From the IMG/VR virus record IMGVR_UViG_3300045941_000360, positions 1 to 20,159 of that record: 20,159 nt of DNA. The stretch is one strand, 5' to 3'. The notes under the pieces were generated by a model that was not told the DNA's origin, made no database searches, and saw only the letters and a program-made list of their open reading frames with translations. Positions 14,441-19,984 of this stretch are shown one piece after another. Each line of letters opens with the position of its first letter. The first letter of the stretch is position 1. The position numbers were made by a program, and so were the translations under genes. Source of the DNA: a virus.

Positions 14441-14779
14441 TTACTTGCGGGACTTTTGCTGCGCCAATAGCGAGAGGGCTATGGCGTAAAGATTCGCCTT
14501 GTTGTCCTGGGATAGCGCGCCGAAGGTCTCGCGCAAGGAGTGCTCGAGGGCCTGCGCTGATTCGCCTTTGGGGCGCCGAGCGAGGATCTCAGTCATCGGC
14601 ACGCCTAGAGCGTCGGCAATGGCCTTCAGGGTCGTGTACTTGGGCATTTTTGTATTGCCTTTTTCCAAGTCGTGGACACTGGGCTGTGATAGCCCGGAAC
14701 GTCGGGCGAGCTCGGCCTGGCTCCATTGCTTGGCCTCGCGCAGGCGCACGATGGCCGTGGGATCGTAAGGTAGAAGCAT
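14441..14779 (-). CDS. CI-like repressor, short form without protease domain
   Basis: A 112-residue HTH_3 (Cro/CI family) protein. The helix-turn-helix region is about residues 8-65: IVRLREAKQWSQAELARRSG, LSQPSVHDLEKG, then TTLKAIADALGV. The C-terminal 45 residues are helical (ALEHSLRETFGALSQDNKAN) and may allow dimerisation. There is no S24/LexA-type peptidase domain, so RecA-stimulated self-cleavage is not expected. The start chosen is ATG 14779, six bases after a GATAAT -10 box, which would make the mRNA leaderless like lambda cI from PRM; a longer form from 14824 would translate the promoter and operator DNA. It faces the Cro-like gene and probably binds the TAGGYnnRCCTA palindromes. It could instead be a second Cro-type regulator. 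Confidence 0.82.
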   Translation of the reverse strand: MLLPYDPTAIVRLREAKQWSQAELARRSGLSQPSVHDLEKGNTKMPKYTTLKAIADALGVPMTEILARRPKGESAQALEHSLRETFGALSQDNKANLYAIALSLLAQQKSRK

Positions 14780-14785
14780 AGGACC

Positions 14786-14791
14786 ATTATC
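14786..14791 (-). promoter_or_regulatory. PRM-like -10 box of the repressor gene
   Basis: GATAAT on the minus strand, ending six bases before ATG 14779, so the first base of the message is expected at or next to the start codon. No good -35 is visible at 16-18 bases upstream, as is usual for a promoter needing activation by its own repressor. Confidence 0.6.
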
Positions 14792-14804
14792 CTGCCAGTG
14801 GCAA

Positions 14805-14816
14805 TAGGCAGGACTA
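14805..14816. promoter_or_regulatory. Weak operator-like site upstream of the repressor
   Basis: TAGGCAGGACTA keeps the TAGG half and four of five bases of the other half (ACTA instead of CCTA). It lies just upstream of the repressor -10 and 33 bases (centre to centre) from the strong PR operator; it could be a low-affinity site for autoregulation. Confidence 0.4.
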
Positions 14817-14825
14817 AGCATCATC

Positions 14826-14853
14826 TTGACCGGTCGTTAGGTCGACCTATAAT
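14826..14853 (+). promoter_or_regulatory. Promoter PR of the early right operon
   Basis: TTGACC (14826-14831), a 16-base spacer, then a perfect TATAAT (14848-14853). The Cro-like ATG at 14862 begins eight bases after the -10, so transcripts should have no leader or one or two bases. The palindrome TAGGTCGACCTA occupies the spacer and the first -10 bases. Confidence 0.85.
14838..14849. promoter_or_regulatory. Repressor operator in PR
   Basis: TAGGTCGACCTA is a perfect 12-bp palindrome, the best copy of the operator in the window. It overlaps the PR spacer and the first two bases of the -10. Confidence 0.78.
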
Positions 14854-14861
14854 GGACGACC

Positions 14862-15059
14862 ATGACCTACGATGAATTAATCGACCATTTCGGCAGTCAG
14901 GCGGAAGCCGCGCGGTCCCTCGGCCTCAAGCAACCGTCCATCTCGGAATGGAAAAAACGCGGTATTCCACCTCTACGGCAACTCGACATCCAGCGGCGAA
15001 CCAGAGGGCGCCTGCGGGCCGACACGACGGCACTGGATACGGACAGGGCCTGCGCATGA
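14862..15059 (+). CDS. Cro-like / YdaS-type DNA-binding protein
   Basis: A 65-residue protein. Residues 1-45 follow the Cro/YdaS helix-turn-helix pattern: MTYDELIDHFGSQAEAARSL, then LKQPSISEWKKRGIP, then a basic stretch (RQLDIQRRTRGRLR). The gene is the first of the rightward operon and starts eight bases after the PR -10 box, with no room for a ribosome site, so translation is expected from a leaderless message. By position it is the lytic-side regulator opposing the CI-like repressor. It overlaps the next gene by ATGA (15056-15059). YdaS proteins have also been called antitoxins, but promoter layout favours a Cro role here. Confidence 0.82.
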   Translation: MTYDELIDHFGSQAEAARSLGLKQPSISEWKKRGIPPLRQLDIQRRTRGRLRADTTALDTDRACA

Positions 15060-15259
15060 GCCTCGAGCTCAAGCCCGTTCAAGTACGCCTCTCTACCGAT
15101 GCCTATGAGGCACTGCGCATCGTTGCGGATGCGAGCGACAAGGACATGGGCGAGGTTGCTCGAGAAATGCTGACCGAAGTTCTGCTGGGCAAGGCTCATG
15201 CAATCAAGATATTGGCTGAGCGGCTATCGCGCGCGACAACTTCCGGTAGCAAGCGATAG
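15056..15259 (+). CDS. Ribbon-helix-helix-like small protein (67 aa)
   Basis: ATG 15056 overlaps the Cro-like stop (ATGA). The N-terminal PVQVRLSTDAYEALRIVADA has the beta-strand-then-helix start of Arc/CopG RHH proteins, with a second helix (DMGEVAREMLTEVLLG) and a short third helix. RHH proteins bind operator DNA as dimers. It occupies the place where lambda has cII, so it might help the lysis-lysogeny choice, but no sequence feature of CII is visible. The frame is open upstream of the chosen start, but that part is out-of-frame Cro sequence. Confidence 0.68.
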   Translation: MSLELKPVQVRLSTDAYEALRIVADASDKDMGEVAREMLTEVLLGKAHAIKILAERLSRATTSGSKR

Positions 15260-15268
15260 GTAGTGGTA

Positions 15269-15463
15269 ATGAGCCGTCAGCTCCGGACCCGTGAGCGTCT
15301 GCATCGCGAGCTCCTCGACCGCCTGGCCGGCAAGCGACCGGTACGCGTCATCGTGATCGACACATTCGGCTGCGGGCACGCCAGGGCGTACAACACCTGG
15401 GTCGATGCCAATGGGCAGAGTCGGTGCGTGATGTGCCGGCAGGCGCGGCGGAAGGCGGCATGA
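15269..15463 (+). CDS. Small cysteine-motif phage protein (64 aa)
   Basis: A 64-residue basic protein starting at ATG 15269, ten bases after the preceding gene, with an AGGTAG-type site upstream. The first half is a charged helix (LRTRERLHRELLDRLAGKRP). The second half has C-G-H (residues about 34-36) and C-V-M-C (52-55), a possible zinc-ribbon-like site, and ends in a basic tail (RQARRKAA). The family is unknown; such short Cys-pair proteins are common early phage genes. Its stop overlaps the VRR-NUC start (ATGA at 15460). Confidence 0.62.
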   Translation: MSRQLRTRERLHRELLDRLAGKRPVRVIVIDTFGCGHARAYNTWVDANGQSRCVMCRQARRKAA

Positions 15464-15855
15464 GGCCAACGCTGCACCAGCGCTGGCAGGCCTGCCTCTT
15501 CCGGGCCGATCCGGCGCCGGTCGTGCCGAAGCGATTCAACCGGCACGAGGAGCAGGGCGTGTTGAATGCCGTGTTGAAGGTGCTGAGCTATCACCCGAAC
15601 GTGGCCTGGTGCGCGCGGTTCAACACTGGAGGTTTCAAGGACGCGCGGGGCCAGTTCGTGCGCTTCGGGTTCGCCGGCTGCTCGGATATTTTGGGTCAGA
15701 TGGTCGACGGCCGCTTCCTCGCTCTTGAGGTCAAGGCTGCGAAGGGCCGTCTTACGGATGACCAGGAGTTCTTTATCGCGAAGGTCCGGGCAAATGGCGG
15801 CGTCTCGGGCGTGGCGAGATCGATCGCGGATGCGCTCAAGATCGTGGAGGGTTAG
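15460..15855 (+). CDS. VRR-NUC domain nuclease
   Basis: A 131-residue protein from ATG 15460. The VRR-NUC/PD-(D/E)XK pattern is clear: EE near residues 31-32, FNTGGFKDARGQFVRFGFAG, SDILG with D76, LALEVKAAKGRL with E90 and K92, then Q102 in TDDQEFF. Stand-alone VRR-NUC proteins of phages cleave branched DNA, for example Holliday junction-like structures, and may stand in for a resolvase or exonuclease. The neighbours are replication genes. It could provide the nuclease partner that RecT lacks next to it, but that is only inference. The next gene starts directly after its stop (TAGATG). Confidence 0.87.
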   Translation: MRPTLHQRWQACLFRADPAPVVPKRFNRHEEQGVLNAVLKVLSYHPNVAWCARFNTGGFKDARGQFVRFGFAGCSDILGQMVDGRFLALEVKAAKGRLTDDQEFFIAKVRANGGVSGVARSIADALKIVEG

Positions 15856-16509
15856 ATGGACGTCGAGTTACCAGAATTCGCAGTCGTCCCGACCAAGCCC
15901 TGCGCGTGCGGCTGCACCACGTTCTGCAACTTCTTCCAGGTCGGCCCCAATATCGGCGGCAAGTGCCGCGACTGCCTGAAGGAAAAGCGCTGGTTCAGCC
16001 GCTTCGAACTGGGCCTTTCCAGGACTGAACGCCGGCGCAAGGGATCGGTCTCGCGAAGCGAGATGCTTGCGCGCTGGGGCCATCGCTGCGCGTGGTGCGG
16101 CATCAGTGCGCATGCGCTCAAGGACTATGGCGAGGAGCTCGTGGACGGCCACATAGTCCCCTATCACACACTGCACAGTCTGCCGGATATCCGCAATCAC
16201 CCAGCGAACATCGTCCCGAGCTGCCACGCCTGCAACGACTTCGCGCACAAGATCGGCAATTCGGAGAGACTCCTGGACCTTTCCATACTGCTACACGCTG
16301 CGGTTGCCTATGCCGCGGGCGTACTGGGGGAACACGAGGATGAGCACGGCGGAGAAACTGACGACGACCCCGGTGCAGTTCGCCCTGAGATACGCCGCCC
16401 TGGGTTGGTCAGTATTCCCATGCCGCGAGAACGACAAGCGACCCTTGGTGGAGCGGGGACTTCACGCAGCGACGACGGATGGGGAGATGATCCAGAAGCT
16501 GTGGCGTGA
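15856..16509 (+). CDS. HNH endonuclease, zinc-ribbon type, long overlap with the next gene
   Basis: A 217-residue protein. Residues 16-40 have a Cys cluster (CACGCTTFC, CRDC) like a zinc ribbon. The HNH region is 78-127: C78-x-x-C81, DGHI with H99, N118, C123-x-x-C126 and N127. HNH proteins beside phage replication genes are usually nicking endonucleases or homing types. The last 56 residues (about 162-217) are unlike a folded tail and are read in another frame inside the start of the primase-polymerase gene, with 170 bases shared. The likely explanation is that an original stop near 16330-16345 was lost; the functional domain ends before residue 160. Confidence 0.8.
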   Translation: MDVELPEFAVVPTKPCACGCTTFCNFFQVGPNIGGKCRDCLKEKRWFSRFELGLSRTERRRKGSVSRSEMLARWGHRCAWCGISAHALKDYGEELVDGHIVPYHTLHSLPDIRNHPANIVPSCHACNDFAHKIGNSERLLDLSILLHAAVAYAAGVLGEHEDEHGGETDDDPGAVRPEIRRPGLVSIPMPRERQATLGGAGTSRSDDGWGDDPEAVA

Positions 16510-18031
16510 GAACCCGCGCGCCAATATCGGCGTGCCTTGCGGGGCCCATTTCTGGGTGCTCGACATCGATCCGCGTCACGGCGGCCACGAGGCGCTCGCG
16601 GCGCTCGAGGATGCGCACGGCGAGATCCCTGAAACGCTGACGGCAAAGACGCCATCGGGTGGCGTTCACTACTACTTCCACCCATCGCCAGATGCGCGCA
16701 ACAGTGCCGGCAAGGTCGGGCCGGGGATCGATGTTCGCGGCCATGGCGGCTATGTCTGCGTTGAGGGCTCGCGCGTCAACGGCTCGGGCTATTCGTTCCA
16801 GGACTGGGACCCGCTCACCGATGGCGTGCCGCAGATCAGCGTGGCACCCAAGTGGCTCACTGACCGGGCATTCGGCGCCGGGCGTCCGAAGAAAGACACC
16901 CCTGACGCAGCGGGTGGCGTAGTCGAGGGGCGCCGCAACGATTTCCTGTCCCGGGAGGCGGGCAAGCTTCGGCGTACGGGGCAGAGCGCTGCGGTGATCG
17001 AGGCGGCGCTGCAGAAAATTAACCTGGAACGGTGCAGCCCGCCGCTCGCCGAGCGCGAGGTTGCCAATATCGCGAAATCGATCGGGCGCTACGAGCTGCC
17101 GGCCGATGAGTTCGCCGCAGTCCGTACGGCGAGCACGATCATGGCGGCGCCGGTTACCCCGGCAAAGTACTGTGTCGAGGGTAGAGTCCCGTGCGGTCTC
17201 GTCATCATCGGCGGCAGGCCCAAGGCGAGAAAATCCTGGTATGCGCTGCAGCTCGCCATTGCGAAAGCGGCTGGCGGTAGGTTCATGCACATGATGGTAC
17301 CGCCATGCCGCGTGCTGTACATTGCGCTCGAAGACAACGACCGGCGCATGCGGCAACGGCTCGAGTTCTTTGGGCTGCAACCTGGGCAGGCGCCCGATAA
17401 CCTGCACCTGGTGTATGAGTGGCCCAGCGGACTCGAGGGCGTGGAAAAGTTAAACCGCTGGATGGACCAATACCCGGACACCGGCCTCGTCATCGTGGAT
17501 GTCTTGCAGCGCTTCCGCGGCGCGCGCGACCCAAAGGTATCGGCCTATGACGGGGACTACCAGACGATGGGGCTATTGCATGGCGTCACCCAACGCCATG
17601 ACGGCATGACACTGCTGGTCGTGCACCATGTGCGCAAGGGCGTGGTGGAGGACCCGGTCGAGGCCCTGAACGGCACCTTCGCCATCGCCGGGGCTGCGGA
17701 TGCCTACATCATTCTGCGAAAGGGCAGCGACAAGGATCAATGGATCGCCCACGTCGACGGCCGGGACTGGGCCTCGTGGGACCACGACTTCCTGTGGGAG
17801 TTCGTGGCGCAGGAAGGCTGGCGCCAGGTCGGGCTCTCAGAGGGCGTCTCGCTCACCCACACACAGCAGGCCATCGTACAGTCGGCCAGGGACGAGGGGT
17901 TCTTGACGCCCACCACGCTCGCCAAGCTGCGCGTCATCAGCAAGCCGGCTGCGCATGAGGCGCTGCAGGCAATCGTCGGCAAGGGCGCAATGCGCGTCTA
18001 CGCCGGCAAGTACTACCCGAACGGAGACTAA
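16340..18031 (+). CDS. Primase-polymerase/helicase replication protein
   Basis: A 563-residue protein from ATG 16340. Residues 10-175 form a Prim-Pol domain: YAALGWSVFPCRENDKRP, the catalytic DID at 75-77 and GGVHYYF at 107-113. A PriCT-like helical section covers about 196-252 (RRNDFLSREAGKLRRTGQSA). Residues 280-470 are an AAA_25/RepA-like ATPase: the Walker A-like GRPKARKS at 292-299 (R where most have G before K), Walker B LVIVDV at 383-388, and VVHHVRKG with two His. The C-terminus (505-563) looks like a winged helix. It should prime and unwind phage DNA in the cell. The iteron region starts 60 bases after the stop, so it may be its origin. It resembles P4-alpha-type fused proteins in logic but not order. 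Confidence 0.88.
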   Translation: MSTAEKLTTTPVQFALRYAALGWSVFPCRENDKRPLVERGLHAATTDGEMIQKLWRENPRANIGVPCGAHFWVLDIDPRHGGHEALAALEDAHGEIPETLTAKTPSGGVHYYFHPSPDARNSAGKVGPGIDVRGHGGYVCVEGSRVNGSGYSFQDWDPLTDGVPQISVAPKWLTDRAFGAGRPKKDTPDAAGGVVEGRRNDFLSREAGKLRRTGQSAAVIEAALQKINLERCSPPLAEREVANIAKSIGRYELPADEFAAVRTASTIMAAPVTPAKYCVEGRVPCGLVIIGGRPKARKSWYALQLAIAKAAGGRFMHMMVPPCRVLYIALEDNDRRMRQRLEFFGLQPGQAPDNLHLVYEWPSGLEGVEKLNRWMDQYPDTGLVIVDVLQRFRGARDPKVSAYDGDYQTMGLLHGVTQRHDGMTLLVVHHVRKGVVEDPVEALNGTFAIAGAADAYIILRKGSDKDQWIAHVDGRDWASWDHDFLWEFVAQEGWRQVGLSEGVSLTHTQQAIVQSARDEGFLTPTTLAKLRVISKPAAHEALQAIVGKGAMRVYAGKYYPNGD

Positions 18032-18090
18032 ACCGGAGCCTCAACCCGACGGATTCGTAAGGTGGGACCTTTGATGCGTCAGCCTTCCGA

Positions 18091-18200
18091 CCCTAACGGT
18101 TAGGGTATACCGACCCTAACGAAAATAGCCCTAAAACGGCCCCTTTTGAGTATGTACACACAACTACCCTAACTGTTAGGGACGTTAGGGTTGGTTAGGG
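18091..18200. repeat. CCCTAAC iteron cluster, candidate replication origin
   Basis: Seven exact copies of CCCTAAC or its complement GTTAGGG occur in 110 bases: 18091, 18099, 18114, 18167, 18175, 18184 and 18194; CCCTAAA at 18129 is an eighth with one change. Four of them form two perfect inverted pairs with a 1-base centre (18091-18105 and 18167-18181). The stretch 18120-18165 between them is AT-richer than its surroundings. It lies in the 214-base gap after the primase-helicase gene. Such clustering beside a replication gene is typical of an origin; an alternative is an operator region for the following genes. No other gene is seen in 18032-18245. Confidence 0.6.
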
Positions 18201-18245
18201 TATGTGTTGGCTAAGAGGCAGCGAATTGCTCAAAGAGTACGCAAC

Positions 18246-18344
18246 ATGAAGCACGACGACGAGGACGACAACACGCCATTCATCGTCCTGGCGGCGATCG
18301 TGGTCATCGTCTCCGCGTTCGTGCTGGCGTGGGTGCTCGCGTGA
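18246..18344 (+). CDS. Tiny single-span membrane protein (32 aa)
   Basis: ATG 18246 opens 32 residues: an acidic start ([10 protein letters not shown]) followed by a hydrophobic segment [20 protein letters not shown] covering the rest. This is an acidic N-terminus plus one membrane helix. The stop TGA overlaps the GTG of the methyltransferase (GTGA at 18341-18344), which supports translation. Its function is unknown; by size it is similar to small phage membrane proteins that alter host membrane complexes. Confidence 0.55.
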   Translation: MKHDDEDDNTPFIVLAAIVVIVSAFVLAWVLA

Positions 18345-19058
18345 GAGTCGAGCGCATCGGCGAGGCGACGTTATACCTGGGCGACTGTCTGGAGATTCTG
18401 CCGACGCTCGGCAAGGTCGATGCAGTGATTACCGACCCGCCGTATGGGATTGCGTTTTCGCACCACGGTCAAGACGTGAAAGGCATTGGTGGCGGCAAGT
18501 ATAAAACTGCCTTTGCTGGCCATAAAGTCATCGGTGACGAGAAGCCCTTCGACCCTTCCCCGTGGCTGGACTTTCCCAAGGTAATTCTGTGGGGCGCGAA
18601 CCACTACGGCAGCAAGCTACCGGACGTCGATAAGTGGCTCGTCTGGGACAAGCGGGAGGCCGAGTCATCCCTGTCGTTTGCGGATTGTGAACTCGCATGG
18701 ACGAAACCTTCCAGGCCAAGCGCGCATCTTCCGCCACTACTGGAACGGCATGCTCAAGGCGTCAGAGCGCGGCGAGGCTCGGACCCATCCCACACAGAAG
18801 CCAATAGCCCTAATGGCGTGGTGCATGACGCAGGCGGCCTTGGAACCATACGAGGTATGGCTTGACCCCTACATGGGGACCGGAGGCGCAGGCGTAGCTG
18901 CTACGCAAGCCGGACAGCCCTTTGTCGGCATCGAGATCTATGGGCCTTATTTCGACATCGCCTGCGAGCGGATCGAGAACGCCTACCGGCAGCAGAAGCT
19001 ATTCCCTGAACCCGTGCGCGACGTATACGCGCAATCTACGCTGGACTACGGCACATGA
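18341..19058 (+). pseudogene. DNA methyltransferase (N6-A/N4-C), interrupted by a 1-base frameshift
   Basis: The N-terminal part from GTG 18341 reads [20 protein letters not shown] and has DPPY at residues 32-35 (motif IV), then [20 protein letters not shown]. After 18703 the family text continues in the next frame: [30 protein letters not shown] and motif I as DPYMGTGGAGVAATQ, ending at 19058. The order IV then I is that of beta-class enzymes. Removing one A from the run at 18704-18706 restores a continuous protein of about 238 residues, normal for this phage family; as read, the first frame stops at 18865. It would protect phage DNA from host restriction. No cognate nuclease lies beside it. 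Whether the shift is a mutation, an assembly error or a programmed +1 slip is undecided. Confidence 0.85.
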
Positions 19059-19186
19059 AACGCTGGCCGCTCATCCGCCACATCCGCTATCTGTGGCTCT
19101 CGTGGAAGCTCCGTAGAATTGCGGGCAGGCTGCCATCGCAGGAGGAACTGGCGTTACTCAACGATGTGTGGGAAGGACGCGCATGA
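19055..19186 (+). CDS. Small basic phage protein (43 aa)
   Basis: ATG 19055 overlaps the methyltransferase stop (ATGA) and the frame ends at TGA 19184-19186, which overlaps the next ATG in turn. The product begins MKRWPLIRHIRYLWLSWKLR, a basic amphipathic stretch rich in Trp and Arg, and ends in an acidic helix. It could sit on a membrane surface. I do not recognise the family. Tight overlaps on both sides are the main support. Confidence 0.5.
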   Translation: MKRWPLIRHIRYLWLSWKLRRIAGRLPSQEELALLNDVWEGRA

Positions 19187-19398
19187 ACACACTGAACGAG
19201 GACGCGATAGACAGGGAAGAGTTCGATAAGCGGATTCACGAGCGGATGATTAAGGCTATCGGTCTCGCCATATGCGAATGGGAAACAACCCGACGAAAGC
19301 TGACCGAACAGCAATTCGATGTTTTAAAGTTCGCATTCATCCGTGGAATGAAATTCGTCGCACGCGAAAACGAGCGCATACGCGCGGGAGAAGAATGA
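19183..19398 (+). CDS. Small phage protein of unknown function (71 aa)
   Basis: It starts at ATG 19183, overlapping the preceding stop, and gives 71 residues that are mostly charged helix: DREEFDKRIHERMIKAIGLA, then TTRRKLTEQQFDVLKFAFIR and a charged end (RENERIRAGEE). This looks like a small helical DNA- or protein-binding protein. Its family is unknown. It lies three bases before the HNH gene, so it belongs to the same transcript. Confidence 0.6.
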   Translation: MNTLNEDAIDREEFDKRIHERMIKAIGLAICEWETTRRKLTEQQFDVLKFAFIRGMKFVARENERIRAGEE

Positions 19399-19401
19399 GC
19401 C

Positions 19402-19749
19402 ATGAGCGGAAACCGCGGTCTGGTGCAGAAACTCCTCGGCGAGCAGTGGCGAGAGCGCAAGGGGACCGATCCCTTCTATTCCTCGAGCGCTTGGCGGGAA
19501 CTGCGCTACAAGGCGCTTGAGCGTGATCACTGGAAATGCACAGTATGCGAGCGCAGTGTGCGCATGAAGGGCGCAAGCAGGGTCGATCACATCGAGCACA
19601 GGCGCAAGCGGCCTGACCTGGCGCTGGTGCTGTCGAATATCAGAACCCTGTGCGTGGGTTGCGATGCGAAGCGGCACAGCGCGAAAGGCGGTAACCATGT
19701 CGAGCGTCAGCCCGTGGCCATCGATGGGTTGCCGGCAGGGTGGAGATAG
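19402..19749 (+). CDS. HNH endonuclease, terminase-associated type
   Basis: A 115-residue protein. FYSSSAWRELRYKALERD (25-42) is the lead-in typical of phage HNH proteins found next to terminase. The nuclease core has C46-x-x-C49, VDHIEH with D62 and H63, N79, C84-x-x-C87 and H92. In cos-type phages such an HNH protein works with the large terminase in genome cutting and packaging. The position, near the end of the early right genes, suggests the terminase genes lie just past the window. It is unrelated in sequence layout to the homing enzyme at 995-1489. Confidence 0.88.
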   Translation: MSGNRGLVQKLLGEQWRERKGTDPFYSSSAWRELRYKALERDHWKCTVCERSVRMKGASRVDHIEHRRKRPDLALVLSNIRTLCVGCDAKRHSAKGGNHVERQPVAIDGLPAGWR

Positions 19750-19750
19750 C

Positions 19751-19984
19751 ATGACACGCATTCGCATACAAGGGCTCGAAGTGAGTGGCAAGGTCTACCG
19801 CATCCCTGTCCCCATCTGGATTGAATATTTCGAGCAGCATCGCGACGGGCAGTGGCACGCACGCCTGACTACCGACCGCGACCGCGCACTGGTTTTCTCA
19901 ACGCAGAACGTGACGTTTGAGTGGGAGCACGCAGCCGCCCTGATCGAGCCTACGTTCTACATCGAGATGGACCACGCAGCATGA
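19751..19984 (+). CDS. Small phage protein of unknown function (77 aa)
   Basis: It starts at ATG 19751, one base after the HNH stop (19747-19749) and near a GGAG site; the open frame upstream is within the HNH gene. The 77 residues are beta-rich with alternating polar/hydrophobic text (RIRIQGLEVSGKVYRIPVPI), aromatic residues (WIEYFEQHRDGQWHARL) and a C-terminal helix. No motif is recognised. The stop overlaps the next ATG (ATGA), and the arrangement is like the small genes between an HNH gene and terminase in other phages. Confidence 0.6.
   Translation: MTRIRIQGLEVSGKVYRIPVPIWIEYFEQHRDGQWHARLTTDRDRALVFSTQNVTFEWEHAAALIEPTFYIEMDHAA

Noticed and set aside
14780-14824. Longer repressor start at 14824
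   Set aside because: The additional 15 residues are encoded by the operator and -10 region; the HTH domain starts after ATG 14779.
14862-15259. Toxin-antitoxin pair (YdaS-like HTH plus RHH protein)
   Set aside because: The genes sit directly behind a repressor-controlled PR opposite a CI-like gene, so phage regulators are the simpler reading; no toxin fold is visible.
18091-18200. TTAGGG/CCCTAA repeats as a telomere
   Set aside because: The copies are spaced unevenly and lie in both orientations as palindromes, not as a tandem array at an end; an iteron or operator cluster fits better.
18041-19058. Restriction-modification system around the methyltransferase
   Set aside because: No restriction subunit flanks the methyltransferase; the neighbours are tiny phage genes, and the HNH at 19402 is of the terminase-associated type.
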